32,173 bases of DNA from Hyphomicrobiales bacterium (GTDB taxonomy: Bacteria; Pseudomonadota; Alphaproteobacteria; Rhizobiales; Xanthobacteraceae), in the NCBI GenBank assembly GCA_021732625.1, contig JAKFUP010000001.1, positions 1-32,173 of the forward strand, in the 5' to 3' direction. The position numbers and the translations under genes were made by a program. The notes under the pieces were generated by a model. The model worked only from the letters and a program-made list of their open reading frames with translations, was not told the DNA's origin and searched no databases. Each line of letters begins with the position of its first letter. The first letter of the stretch is position 1. Positions 1 to 8,392 of the stretch are shown here, piece by piece.

Positions 1-47
1 GAGGAGTTATCCTCGTCGGTTCTCGCTTCGCAGATGCTCCGAGCTGT

Positions 48-1361
48 CTACTTTGCGGTCTTCTCAAAGTTGCGCAACATGGTATTGCCGCGTGCGACTG
101 CCGCGTCCAGCGCCTGCTGGGCCGTCTTCTGACCCGCCAGCGCGGCTTCGATTTCCTCGGACCACAGATCGCGCATCTGCACCATGTTGCCGAAGCGCAA
201 ACCGCGAGAATTCTCGGTGGGCTCCTTGTTGGTGAGCTCTTTCAGCGGTGTTTGCAACGTCGGATTCTTCTCGTAGAAGCCATCAGCCTTGGTCTTTTCG
301 TAGGCCGCCTTGGTGATCGGAAGGTAGCCGGATTCCTGATGCAGTTTGGCCTGGCGGTTGGTGTCGGACAAGAAGGTGAAGAACTTGGCGATACCTTTGT
401 ACTCATCCGGCTTCTTGCCGCCCATCACCCACAGCGAGGCGCCGCCGATGATCGAGTTCTGCGGTGCGCCGGTCACATCGGGATAATATGGCATCGGAGC
501 CGATGTGAAGGCGAACTTGGCCGTGCCTTTGGCGGTGGCGTAATAGCCCGACGATGTCAGGAAGATCGCGCATTCGCCGGAACCGAACCGGCTCTCGCTG
601 GCGTTGGCGCGTCCCGCGTAGTCGTAGGTCTTGTCCTTTTGCAAATCGATCAGGTTCTGCAGATGCTTCACATGCAGCGGCGAGTTGAATTTCAGTTCGG
701 TATCGAAACCGTCGAGACCGTTTGCCTTGCTGCCGATCGAGATGTTGTGCCAGGCGGAGAATTGCTCGATGTGAACCCAGCTTGCCCAGGCGTTGGAAAA
801 GCCGCACGTGGTGTGGCCGGCCGCCTTCAGCTTCTTGGCTGCATCGAAAACCTCCGGCCAGGTCTTCGGAATCTCCGCGACGCCGGCCTTCTTGAGTTCA
901 TCGAGGTTGACCCACATCACCGTCGAAGACGAGTTGAACGGGAACGACAGCATGTCTCCCTTCGACGTCGAGTAGTAGCCAGTGATCGCGGGGAGGTAGG
1001 CTTTCGGGTCGAATTGCTCACCAGCCTCCTTCATCAGGGCGTAGACTGGCTTGATCGCACCGGTCGCGCTCATCATGGTCGCGGTGCCGACTTCGAACAC
1101 CTGAATGATATGAGGCGCGTTGCCGGCGCGGAACGCCGCGATACCGGCGTTCATGGTGTCGGGATAGCTGCCCTTGTATGAAGGGACGATCTTGTAGTCG
1201 GACTGGCTGGTGTTGAATTCGTCAGCAAGCTTGTTGACGATGTCGTTGTTGCCGCCGGTCATGGCGTGCCACCACTGAATCTCGGTCGCGGCCTGCGCTG
1301 GCACAGCCAGCGCCATGAGCGCCGAAGCCGTTAAACCGAAACCGATCTGCCGAAAATTCAT
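48..1361 (-). CDS. ugpB: ABC transporter substrate-binding protein, sn-glycerol-3-phosphate (UgpB-like)
   Basis: This is a periplasmic solute-binding protein that would deliver sn-glycerol-3-phosphate or a glycerophosphodiester to a UgpAEC-type ABC importer. The 437-residue length matches the UgpB family (about 438). Residues 1-24 are a Sec signal peptide with a cleavage site after AQA. The mature protein opens with the family-typical TEIQWWHAMTGGNND segment and later has SFPFNSSSTVMWVNLDELKKAG and the IIGGASLWVMGG motif, as in family 1 extracellular solute-binding proteins. The ATG start is preceded by a strong GAGGAGG ribosome binding site. The gene reads out towards the window edge, where the permease and ATPase genes would be expected but cannot be seen. 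The fold and transporter role are secure; the exact substrate is inferred from similarity to UgpB. Confidence 0.88.
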   Translation of the reverse strand: MNFRQIGFGLTASALMALAVPAQAATEIQWWHAMTGGNNDIVNKLADEFNTSQSDYKIVPSYKGSYPDTMNAGIAAFRAGNAPHIIQVFEVGTATMMSATGAIKPVYALMKEAGEQFDPKAYLPAITGYYSTSKGDMLSFPFNSSSTVMWVNLDELKKAGVAEIPKTWPEVFDAAKKLKAAGHTTCGFSNAWASWVHIEQFSAWHNISIGSKANGLDGFDTELKFNSPLHVKHLQNLIDLQKDKTYDYAGRANASESRFGSGECAIFLTSSGYYATAKGTAKFAFTSAPMPYYPDVTGAPQNSIIGGASLWVMGGKKPDEYKGIAKFFTFLSDTNRQAKLHQESGYLPITKAAYEKTKADGFYEKNPTLQTPLKELTNKEPTENSRGLRFGNMVQMRDLWSEEIEAALAGQKTAQQALDAAVARGNTMLRNFEKTAK

Positions 1362-1473
1362 GAAATCCTCCTCAAGCCGTCATGTTCGTTCCGGCGCGAT
1401 AGCAACGCTGTATGACGTGACGTTGACCGAATGGTATCGCCGCACAGGCAGCGTTGGAAGGGCTATCAGACGG

Positions 1474-2676
1474 TCAGCGCTTGCGCTCGCGGGTCACCAC
1501 TCCCGACGCCACCAGCTTGCCAATGTCGTCCTTTGAGTAGCCGAACTCGCCCAGCACGGCTTCTGCGTGTTCGCTGAACTTCGGCGGAACATGCCGAAGA
1601 CTGGCCTTGGTGCGATCGAACCGGATCGGCGATGCAACGCCCTTGTACCAGTCCTTTTCGATCACATCGTCGCGGTGCTTCACATGCTCGCCGGCCAGCG
1701 CCTTGTCGATCGACTGAACGGGGCCGGCAGGGAGACCGGCTGCGAGCAGCCGGCGGCACAGCGGTTCGCTGTCGTGCTGTTTCAGGATCGCTTCAAGCTC
1801 TGCGCGCAGCTCCGTGCGATTGGCGATGCGGTCGCGATTGCGCGCGAAGCGGGGGTCGGTGCCGAGTTCAGGTTTGCCCAGTTCATTGCACAGCTTGCGG
1901 AAGGTGCCATCGTTGCCGACGCCCATAAAGATGTTGCCGTCGCGTGCCGGAAACACTGCATAGGGATAAAGGTTCGGATGCTCATTGCCGGTGAGAGCCG
2001 GCGGCTTGCCGTGCATAAAGAAATTCGCTGTGTGCGGATGCATGATCGCGAGACCGGTCTCGAACAACGTCGCTTCGACGAATTGTCCAAGCCCGGATTT
2101 AGCGCGTTCGGCCAGCGCCATCAGAATGCCGACGCAAGCATAGAGTCCGGTCGCCATGTCAACGAGCGCGACGCCGATTCGCGTCGGTCCGCTCTCGGGC
2201 GAGCCTGTCGAGGCCATCAATCCAACCATCGACTGGATGATGGCGTCGTAGCCGGGATGGCCGCCATGCGGACCGTCGCCGCCGAAGCCGGAGATTCGGC
2301 AATGGATGAGCTGCGGAAATCTTGCGCGCAGCATGTCGTTGCCGATGCCCCATTTGTCGAGCGTGCCGGGCTTGAAGTTCTCGATCAGCACATCGGCGTC
2401 TTCCAGCATGCGCATCAGCACCGTGCGGCCCCCTTCCGAGGCGAGGTCGAGACCGATCGAGCGCTTGTTGCGGTTGGTGCCGATGAAATAGGCCGCATCG
2501 TCCTCGTGAAACGGAGGGCCCCAGTCGCGGGTCTCGTCGCCGGCCGGCGGCTCGACTTTGATGACGTCGGCGCCATGGTCAGCAAGGATCTGCGTGCAGT
2601 AGGGGCCACCGAGCACGCGGGTGAGATCGATCACGCGCAGACCCGTGATGGCCCCGGCCGCTATTGGTGCAATCAT
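1474..2676 (-). CDS. Family III CoA-transferase (CaiB/BaiF type)
   Basis: This 400-residue enzyme moves coenzyme A between carboxylic acids through an enzyme-aspartyl thioester. The N-terminus (GLRVIDLTRVLGGPYCTQILADHGADVIKVEPP) is diagnostic, followed by the RNKRSIGLDL and ENFKPG motifs. Asp173 in GVALVDMATGLYA is the expected catalytic aspartate. The open frame extends upstream to 2991, but that extension runs through tRNA-Ala and has no family similarity. The ATG at 2676 places the conserved core about 12 residues in, so it is the preferred start, although its ribosome binding site is weak. The substrate cannot be told from sequence: formyl-CoA:oxalate, succinyl-CoA:mesaconate and related donors are all possible. 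The 112 bp between it and ugpB hold no clear terminator, so co-transcription with ugpB is possible. Confidence 0.88.
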   Translation of the reverse strand: MIAPIAAGAITGLRVIDLTRVLGGPYCTQILADHGADVIKVEPPAGDETRDWGPPFHEDDAAYFIGTNRNKRSIGLDLASEGGRTVLMRMLEDADVLIENFKPGTLDKWGIGNDMLRARFPQLIHCRISGFGGDGPHGGHPGYDAIIQSMVGLMASTGSPESGPTRIGVALVDMATGLYACVGILMALAERAKSGLGQFVEATLFETGLAIMHPHTANFFMHGKPPALTGNEHPNLYPYAVFPARDGNIFMGVGNDGTFRKLCNELGKPELGTDPRFARNRDRIANRTELRAELEAILKQHDSEPLCRRLLAAGLPAGPVQSIDKALAGEHVKHRDDVIEKDWYKGVASPIRFDRTKASLRHVPPKFSEHAEAVLGEFGYSKDDIGKLVASGVVTRERKR

Positions 2677-2942
2677 TTCGTTTCCAACCTTCGTTGCGTT
2701 TCTGAGTCGTCTGAATGCGGTCGTGGGGATATCTGATCGCAAATCAGCACACGGCTTAGCGCCCGGCAAGCGAGCCATGTGCAGGGTCGGCAGGCCGCAT
2801 CGGCATTTGGCGTGCTGAATATGAAATGGCAAACCTGCGGCATGACACGCCGCGGCTTTGCCGCAACCCATCGGGACTGCCTCAGGTTTGCCGCAACTTT
2901 TTTGCGGTCCAAGTGCGGTCCAGCAGAGGATTGGAAGGGAAT

Positions 2943-3018
<76 letters not shown>

Positions 3019-3095
3019 GAATTCCAGACGCGGCAGTTACTAACTTGCGTTACTTTGCTTGAATTCCCGTGAAAAATCACACTTCCAGGGTCAGC

Positions 3096-3503
3096 TCAAG
3101 CCTCTTCGTCGCCGGACACGTCGCCGATGATGTCGGTGACGTCTTCGTCTTCGTCCTCGTCCTCGGCAATGAAAGTCGAGTCGTCATCGTCGTCGTCATC
3201 GAGCGTTTCATCGACCTCGATATCGTCTTCGCTCTCCGGCAGCGCAGCTGCGACCTTGCCGGTTTTCTCTTCGGCATCAGCCTCCTCGAGCGACACCAAC
3301 TCTTCGGTCTCCGCCACTTCCGGCGCGGCCTCAGGTGCTGCTGCGGCAGCTGCCGCTGCGGCACGCCCGCGCGGTGGCGCGATCGGTGCAATCGGCACGA
3401 CATCGCCGGTATAGGGCGAGATCACGGGGGTCTTGTTGAGGTCGTAAAATTTCTTGCCTGTCGCCGGACAGATTCGCTTGGTTCCGAGATCGGATTTGGC
3501 CAC
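3096..3503 (-). CDS. FYDLN acid-domain protein (TIGR02300 family), function unknown
   Basis: A 135-residue protein of the small TIGR02300/FYDLN family, found mainly in Alphaproteobacteria and of unknown function. The conserved N-terminus (LGTKRICPATGKKFYDLNK, then PVISPYTGD) resembles one knuckle of a zinc ribbon but keeps only one cysteine. A run of nine alanines (about residues 49-57) follows, and the C-terminal half is very acidic, with stretches of Asp and Glu. The start is GTG with a CAGGA ribosome binding site about seven bases before it, and the family motif begins at residue 6, which supports this start. It is divergent from aroA. Family assignment is firm; no function should be assumed. 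Confidence 0.88.
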   Translation of the reverse strand: MAKSDLGTKRICPATGKKFYDLNKTPVISPYTGDVVPIAPIAPPRGRAAAAAAAAAPEAAPEVAETEELVSLEEADAEEKTGKVAAALPESEDDIEVDETLDDDDDDDSTFIAEDEDEDEDVTDIIGDVSGDEEA

Positions 3504-3540
3504 GGTGGAATCCTGGAGAATTCTTTGAAAAACGGTGCTT

Positions 3541-3569
3541 CACTTGGCTAGTTGCGACGCCAGTGTCAA
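3541..3569 (-). promoter_or_regulatory. Candidate promoter of the FYDLN gene
   Basis: On the minus strand a perfect TTGACA (-35) lies at 3569-3564, about 60 bp before the GTG start. A 17 bp spacer gives CAAGTG as the -10, which is a poor match, so only the -35 is convincing. It lies in the 145 bp divergent intergenic region shared with aroA. Confidence 0.35.
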
Positions 3570-3648
3570 TAGCGCATTGCAGGCAGCAGCCCGCGTGACG
3601 GGCCGCATTCTGCGTGGTAGAGCGCCATCCGCCTAAAGGACCGTTTTC

Positions 3649-4986
3649 TTGACACAATCTCCCTCCCCGACGCCGCTTCAAGCCCGCCAAAGTCCGGCTC
3701 TGACCGGGGTTGCGCGTGTGCCGGGTGACAAGTCGATCTCCCATCGTGCCCTCATTCTGGGCGCTCTGGCCGTTGGCCGGACCTCAATCTCGGGTCTGCT
3801 CGAGGGCGAGGATGTGCTGAACACAGCCAAGGCGATGGCCGTGCTCGGCGCAAAGGTCGAGCGCACCGGCGATACGAGGTGGTCAGTGAATGGGGTGGGC
3901 GTGGCCGGGTTCGCGCAACCCGACAAGCCGTTGGATTTTGGCAACTCCGGCACTGGCTGCAGGCTCGCCATGGGCGCGGTGGCGGGTTGCCCGATCACTG
4001 CGACGTTCGATGGCGACGCCAGCCTGCGATCGCGGCCGATGCGTCGCGTGCTCGACCCGCTCGAACTGATGGGTTGCCGCGCCCAAGACAAAGCCGGCGG
4101 TGGCCGTCTGCCGCTGACGCTCTCCGGCGCGCGCGATCCAATCCCGATCGTCTATCGCACGCCGGTGGCGTCCGCGCAGATCAAGTCGGCAGTGCTGCTG
4201 GCGGGCCTCTCCGCGCCCGGCGTGACGACCGTGATCGAAAACGAAGCGAGCCGCGATCACACCGAGCTGATGCTGAAACAATTCGGCGCAACCATCAGCA
4301 CGACGCCGGAAGGCGTGCATGGCCGCCGCATCGATCTGAAGGGACAGCCTGAGTTGCATGGCGTCGATATCGTCGTGCCGGCCGATCCGTCGTCGGCTGC
4401 GTTTCCGATGGTCGCAGCGCTGATCGTGCCGGGCTCCGAGATCCTGCTGACCGACGTGATGACCAATCCGCTGCGAGCCGGACTCATCACCACGCTACGC
4501 GAGATGGGTGGCGCCATCGACGAGATGGACCTGCGCGGCGATGGCGGCGAGCCGATGGCTGACTTCCGCATTCGTGCATCGCAATTGCGTGGTGTCGAGA
4601 TTCCGCCGGAGCGCGCGCCTTCGATGATCGACGAATATCTGGTGCTGGCCGTTGCGGCGGCGTTTGCCGAAGGCACCACGATCATGCGCGGGTTGCAGGA
4701 GTTGCGGGTCAAGGAATCCGATCGGCTCGAAGCAACCGCCGCGATGCTGCGCGTCAACGGCGTCAGGGTCGAAATTTCCGGCGACGATATGATTGTGGAA
4801 GGCCGCGGTCATGTGCCCGGCGGCGGTGTTGTCGCCACCCATATGGATCACCGCATCGCCATGTCGGCGCTGGTGATGGGTCTTGCGTCAGACAAATCGG
4901 TCGGCGTCGATGATATCGGTTTCATCGCAACAAGTTTCCCCGACTTCATTCCGATGATGCGGAAGCTCGGGGCTGAATTCGCATGA
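3649..4986 (+). CDS. aroA: 3-phosphoshikimate 1-carboxyvinyltransferase (EPSP synthase), class II
   Basis: EPSP synthase joins phosphoenolpyruvate to shikimate-3-phosphate in the sixth step of the shikimate pathway. The 445-residue protein shows [17 protein letters not shown] near residue 25, [37 protein letters not shown] and [11 protein letters not shown]. The overall sequence is much closer to the Agrobacterium CP4 (class II) enzyme than to E. coli AroA. Residue 101, in [11 protein letters not shown], is Gly; CP4 has Ala at the matching position. The start is a TTG with AGGA about ten bases upstream. No ATG lies close to the conserved N-terminus, so TTG is preferred but not certain. The stop overlaps the cmk start in ATGA, implying translational coupling. 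Confidence 0.96.
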   Translation: MTQSPSPTPLQARQSPALTGVARVPGDKSISHRALILGALAVGRTSISGLLEGEDVLNTAKAMAVLGAKVERTGDTRWSVNGVGVAGFAQPDKPLDFGNSGTGCRLAMGAVAGCPITATFDGDASLRSRPMRRVLDPLELMGCRAQDKAGGGRLPLTLSGARDPIPIVYRTPVASAQIKSAVLLAGLSAPGVTTVIENEASRDHTELMLKQFGATISTTPEGVHGRRIDLKGQPELHGVDIVVPADPSSAAFPMVAALIVPGSEILLTDVMTNPLRAGLITTLREMGGAIDEMDLRGDGGEPMADFRIRASQLRGVEIPPERAPSMIDEYLVLAVAAAFAEGTTIMRGLQELRVKESDRLEATAAMLRVNGVRVEISGDDMIVEGRGHVPGGGVVATHMDHRIAMSALVMGLASDKSVGVDDIGFIATSFPDFIPMMRKLGAEFA

Positions 4987-5612
4987 TCATCGCAATCGAC
5001 GGACCTGCGGCATCCGGCAAAGGCACGCTCGGCAAGCGCCTCGCGGCGCATTATGGATATCGCCATCTTGACACGGGTTTGATTTATCGCGCGGTTGCGA
5101 AGGCAATGCTTGATGCCAGTGCCGCGCTGACAGACGAGGTGCGGGCGGCTGCAATAGCTCAGGCGCTCGATCCCGGCATGTTCGGCGATCCGGCGCTCAA
5201 ATCGCAAGCCGTTGGCGAAGCCGCATCGGTTGTCTCGGCTTTGCCGCGGGTGCGCGATGCTCTGCTGGCGTTTCAGCGAAGTTTCGCTGCTGGCCCGCCA
5301 GGCGCTGTGCTGGACGGACGCGATATCGGAACGGTGATCTGTCCGGATGCCGACGTGAAGATATTTGTGATCGCCGAACCGCAGGTGCGCGCACGCCGGC
5401 GGGCACTGGAAATGCTCGGGCGCGGCGAAGCTGCCGATGAAGCGGCGGTGCTGGCCGATATTCTCAAGCGCGACGAGCGTGACCGCAATCGCGCCGCAGC
5501 TCCATTGAAGCGCGCGGACGATGCGCACGAACTGGATAATTCAAATCTGGATATCGAAGGTGGCGTGAAAGCCGCCATTGCGATTGTCGAAAGAATCCGT
5601 GCGGCACGCTAG
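4983..5612 (+). CDS. cmk: Cytidylate kinase
   Basis: CMP/dCMP kinase makes CDP and dCDP from ATP and the monophosphates in the cytoplasm. The 209-residue protein starts [20 protein letters not shown], a P-loop typical of Cmk, followed by [32 protein letters not shown] and [19 protein letters not shown], which matches the NMP-binding and lid regions. Length is normal for the family (about 212-230). The ATG overlaps the aroA stop by four bases. The TAG stop lies inside the left arm of a perfect 12 bp inverted repeat. In many bacteria rpsA follows cmk directly; here about 0.8 kb separates them. Confidence 0.96.
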   Translation: MIIAIDGPAASGKGTLGKRLAAHYGYRHLDTGLIYRAVAKAMLDASAALTDEVRAAAIAQALDPGMFGDPALKSQAVGEAASVVSALPRVRDALLAFQRSFAAGPPGAVLDGRDIGTVICPDADVKIFVIAEPQVRARRRALEMLGRGEAADEAAVLADILKRDERDRNRAAAPLKRADDAHELDNSNLDIEGGVKAAIAIVERIRAAR

Positions 5613-5662
5613 AGCATTTTTTGGCTAAGTAGAAACCGGTTAGCCGTAAGAAAATGCTCTAG
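5609..5662. repeat. Palindromic intergenic element with 12 bp perfect arms
   Basis: The arms CTAGAGCATTTT (5609-5620) and AAAATGCTCTAG (5651-5662) are exact inverted copies. Inside them GGCTAA (5623-5628) pairs with TTAGCC (5640-5645), so the whole unit can fold into one long hairpin. The left arm contains the cmk stop codon. No T-run follows on the plus strand, so it is not a canonical terminator. The style (TAGAGCAT... with ACCGGTT inside) recalls the palindromic mosaic repeats spread through rhizobial genomes; that link is from memory and unproven here. Confidence 0.75.
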
Positions 5663-5686
5663 GGTTATGATTGCGCGCATTCTGGT

Positions 5687-5722
5687 CGCAAAACCGGTAT
5701 CCACTTTTGCGGAATACGCGCT
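5687..5722. repeat. Dispersed 36 bp repeat, copy 1
   Basis: The segment CGCAAAACCGGT-N2-CCACTTTTGCGGAATACGCGCT matches 34 of 36 positions with a second copy at 10351-10386. Within it CGCAAAA and TTTTGCG form a 7 bp hairpin stem with an 11-nt loop. It sits 24 bp after the palindrome that ends at 5662, so the two may be parts of one composite intergenic element. Confidence 0.8.
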
Positions 5723-5757
5723 GAGCGCCGCACGAATTTTATTGATCGCACGTCAGA

Positions 5758-5925
5758 TTAGACGGCCTGATAGGATTCGATCGGCAGATTTGCCGGCACC
5801 GGCATAGCCAGCGGAACAATCGTTTCGAGCGATGTGAGTTGGTTTTGCGAAGTCGCAGGTGTGGTGATCGAGATCAGACCGCCAGCGATGGCAACGAACG
5901 CAGCCAGAAAAGCAACCTTGAACAT
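5758..5925 (-). CDS. Small secreted or membrane-anchored peptide, unknown
   Basis: A 55-residue product not recognised as any known family. The ATG at 5925 has a good GGGGGAG ribosome binding site about eight bases upstream, which favours it over an in-frame ATG at 5958. Residues 1-20 (FKVAFLAAFVAIAGGLISI) form a hydrophobic segment typical of a signal peptide or single membrane anchor; the rest is short, uncharged and proline-rich (VPLAMPVPANLP). It is the only minus-strand gene between aroA and folC. It could be exported or membrane-bound. The ribosome binding site and the signal-like start support a real gene, but there is no second line of evidence. Confidence 0.5.
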   Translation of the reverse strand: MFKVAFLAAFVAIAGGLISITTPATSQNQLTSLETIVPLAMPVPANLPIESYQAV

Positions 5926-6423
5926 TTTTGCACTCCCCCTTTTTTGTAGATGGCTCATTCATAGGGGAGACAACTTAAAGACGGGTTCCGTTACCTCATC
6001 GATACTGGCTGTTTTGAAAGTGCGGTGAATGCCTGCTTGAAAAACGGGCTTAACGAATTGGCTGTTTCGATCCTGCCTGCCGATCCGAGCGGGCTTGCCC
6101 CGCGGATTCAGCCTTGCCGGAAATGGCCGTGAAGGGTATATCCCCGGCATCCGGGCTGACTTCGACGTTGTCGAGGCCGTCCGAGCGGGCCGGCGGGTGG
6201 TTAAGCCCCTGCCGTCATTGGAGGATCAGCCCGCTTCTGGCCTTACGCGTAATTTGCTCGTTCCGGCTCCGGATTTCATCACCGTTTCGATCGCGCAGGC
6301 ATGCTGCCGGCCCGCTTCGCATTCTTTGCGTGGCGGTCGTCAAGGGTTGCGGACCTTTGGCCCTGAGCGATGGAGGCGTTCATCAACCCGAACGGCCGGC
6401 AAGATTCCGCATGTGGAGAACAA
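5926..6423. other. Long non-coding stretch upstream of rpsA
   Basis: About 500 bp without a convincing gene. Two plus-strand open frames start here (6095 and 6114), but one runs on out of frame into rpsA and neither has a ribosome binding site or family similarity. The stretch would hold the promoter of the small minus-strand peptide and the promoter and leader of rpsA. A candidate rpsA promoter lies at 6114-6142, implying a leader of roughly 270 nt. No known riboswitch was recognised. Confidence 0.6.
6114..6142 (+). promoter_or_regulatory. Candidate rpsA promoter
   Basis: TTGCCG (6114-6119) and TATATC (6137-6142) are separated by exactly 17 bp. Four of six bases match the -10 consensus and the important TTG of the -35 is present. 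This is the best sigma-70-like pair seen in the leader by eye. Its distance from the rpsA start (about 275 nt) would make an unusually long 5' leader. Confidence 0.3.
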
Positions 6424-8127
6424 ATGGCTTCGACTGCTTCTTCTTATAATCCGAGCCGCGAAGATTTCGCCGCGATGCTCGATGAGTCATTCGCCGGCGG
6501 CAATCTTCAGGAAAGCTCTGTCATCAAGGGCACTGTTGTTGCGATCGAGAAAGACATGGCCGTCATCGACGTCGGTCTGAAGACCGAGGGCCGCGTCGCG
6601 CTGCGCGAATTCGCAGGGCCCGGCCGCGAGAGCACTCTCAAGGTTGGCGACGAAGTCGAGGTGTTCCTCGACCGTATCGAAAATGCGCTCGGCGAAGCCG
6701 TGCTGTCGCGCGACAAGGCGCGCCGCGAGGAAAGCTGGGGCAAGCTCGAGAAGGCCTTCAACAATAACGAGAAGGTGCACGGCGTCATCTTCAACCAGGT
6801 CAAGGGCGGCTTCACCGTCGATCTGGATGGCGCGGTTGCCTTCCTGCCGCGTTCGCAGGTCGACATCCGTCCAATCCGCGACGTCGGTCCGCTGATGAAC
6901 AACTCGCAGCCGTTCCAGATTCTCAAGATGGACCGCCGCCGCGGCAACATTGTCGTGTCGCGCCGCACGGTTCTCGAAGAGACCCGCGCCGAACAGCGTC
7001 AGGAACTGGTGCAGAACCTCGAAGAAGGTCAGGTCATCGACGGCGTGGTCAAGAACATCACCGACTACGGTGCGTTCGTTGATCTCGGCGGCATCGACGG
7101 CTTGCTGCACGTCACCGATATCGCGTGGCGTCGCGTCAACCATCCGACCGAGGTGCTCACCATCGGCCAGACCGTGAAGGTCAAGATCATCAAGATCAAC
7201 CACGAGACCCACCGTATCTCGCTCGGCATGAAGCAACTGCTGGACGATCCGTGGCAGGGCATCGAGGCGAAGTATCCGCTGAACTCCAAGTTCACCGGCC
7301 GCGTCACCAACATCACCGACTACGGCGCGTTCGTCGAACTGGAGCCGGGCATCGAAGGCCTGATCCACGTCTCGGAAATGTCGTGGACCAAAAAGAACAT
7401 GCATCCCGGCAAGATCGTCGCTACTTCGCAGGAAGTGGAAGTGCAGGTTCTCGAAGTCGACTCAAGCAAGCGCCGCATTTCGCTCGGTCTCAAGCAGACC
7501 ATGCGCAATCCGTGGGAAGTCTTCGTCGAGAAGTATCCGGTCGGCGCGGTGGTCGAAGGCGAAGTCAAGAACAAGACCGAGTTCGGTCTGTTCCTCGGCC
7601 TCGACGGCGAAGTCGACGGCATGGTCCATCTGTCCGACCTCGACTGGAAGCAGCCGGGCGAACAGGTCATCGACAACTTCAAGAAGGGCGACATGGTCAA
7701 GGCCGTGGTGCTCGATGTGGATGTCGAGAAGGAGCGCATCTCGCTTGGCGTCAAGCAGCTCGAAGGCGATCCGTTCGCCGAGCCGGGCGACGTCAAGAAG
7801 GGCGCCGTGGTGACTTGCGAGATCATCGAGGTGAAGGAAGGCGGCATCGACGTGAAGATCGCCGGTACCGACTTCACCACCTTTATCAAGCGCTCGGAGC
7901 TCGCACGCGACCGCAACGATCAGCGCGCCGAACGGTTCGCCGTCGGCGAGAAGGTCGATGCCCGCGTCATTCAGTTCGACAAGAAGGCGCGCAAGGTGCA
8001 GGTCTCGATCAAGGCGCTGGAAGTCGCCGAAGAGAAGGAAGCCATCGCTCAGTACGGTTCGTCCGATTCGGGCGCGACCCTTGGCGATATTCTCGGCACC
8101 GCGCTCAAGCAGCGCACCGACAAGTAA
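6424..8127 (+). CDS. rpsA: 30S ribosomal protein S1
   Basis: S1 binds mRNA and helps the 30S subunit start translation. The 567-residue protein has six S1 (OB-fold) repeats beginning near residues 31, 115, 201, 285, 375 and 460. Repeats 3 and 4 are the most canonical (ITDYGAFVDLGGIDGLLHVTDI and ITDYGAFVELEPGIEGLIHVSEM), and repeat 6 is the most divergent. The frame is open from an ATG at 6370, but the ATG at 6424 has GGAG six bases upstream and gives the family N-terminus MASTASSYNPSREDFAAML, so 6424 is chosen. A rho-independent terminator follows. In many bacteria S1 represses its own translation through the leader, and the long upstream region here would allow this, but no specific structure was identified. 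Confidence 0.97.
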   Translation: MASTASSYNPSREDFAAMLDESFAGGNLQESSVIKGTVVAIEKDMAVIDVGLKTEGRVALREFAGPGRESTLKVGDEVEVFLDRIENALGEAVLSRDKARREESWGKLEKAFNNNEKVHGVIFNQVKGGFTVDLDGAVAFLPRSQVDIRPIRDVGPLMNNSQPFQILKMDRRRGNIVVSRRTVLEETRAEQRQELVQNLEEGQVIDGVVKNITDYGAFVDLGGIDGLLHVTDIAWRRVNHPTEVLTIGQTVKVKIIKINHETHRISLGMKQLLDDPWQGIEAKYPLNSKFTGRVTNITDYGAFVELEPGIEGLIHVSEMSWTKKNMHPGKIVATSQEVEVQVLEVDSSKRRISLGLKQTMRNPWEVFVEKYPVGAVVEGEVKNKTEFGLFLGLDGEVDGMVHLSDLDWKQPGEQVIDNFKKGDMVKAVVLDVDVEKERISLGVKQLEGDPFAEPGDVKKGAVVTCEIIEVKEGGIDVKIAGTDFTTFIKRSELARDRNDQRAERFAVGEKVDARVIQFDKKARKVQVSIKALEVAEEKEAIAQYGSSDSGATLGDILGTALKQRTDK

Positions 8128-8137
8128 AATTATGGAG

Positions 8138-8200
8138 GGCCTGCTTGCAGGCCGAGTCGGTAAAAATCAGGGGTTCCGGTCATACCGGAGCCCCTTTTGT
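8138..8200 (+). terminator. Tandem hairpins and rho-independent terminator after rpsA
   Basis: Two hairpins follow the rpsA stop. The first is GGCCTGC/GCAGGCC (8138-8153). The second is GGGGTTCCGGT/ACCGGAGCCCC (8170-8194) with a 3-nt loop and one G-T pair, followed directly by TTTTGTTT. The second is a textbook intrinsic terminator. Confidence 0.88.
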
Positions 8201-8316
8201 TTGGTGGCTTTGCTTCCAGATATTGTTTTTCCGCAAGATGCATTGCAATTGATTCATCCTGAAAACGGGATATCAACGCCGGTCAGGGACACACGCTCAT
8301 AGTCCTCGTCTGGCAT

Positions 8317-8351
8317 GCCAATCCTTGTATTTGCCAATCCTTGTATTTGCC
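8317..8351. repeat. Tandem duplication of a 16 bp unit
   Basis: GCCAATCCTTGTATTT occurs twice head to tail (8317-8332 and 8333-8348), followed by GCC, about 45 bp before the sppA start. It looks like a recent local duplication in the sppA 5' region. No function is evident. Confidence 0.8.
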
Positions 8352-8392
8352 GTGTATCCGCGTTCACGCTGCCACCATCGGGAGGTGTTTTG

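Noticed and set aside
2850-2942. Possible phage attachment site or repeats next to tRNA-Ala
   Set aside because: Short repeats (TTTGCCGCAAC twice, TGCGGTCCA twice) are present, but there is no integrase, no duplicated tRNA end and no phage gene nearby.
3585-3602. GCCCG/CGGGC hairpin between the FYDLN gene and aroA
   Set aside because: Only 5 bp with no T-run, and it lies in a divergent intergenic region where a terminator is not expected.
6095-6580. Open frame overlapping the rpsA start
   Set aside because: No ribosome binding site or family match, and it continues out of frame into rpsA, which is certain.
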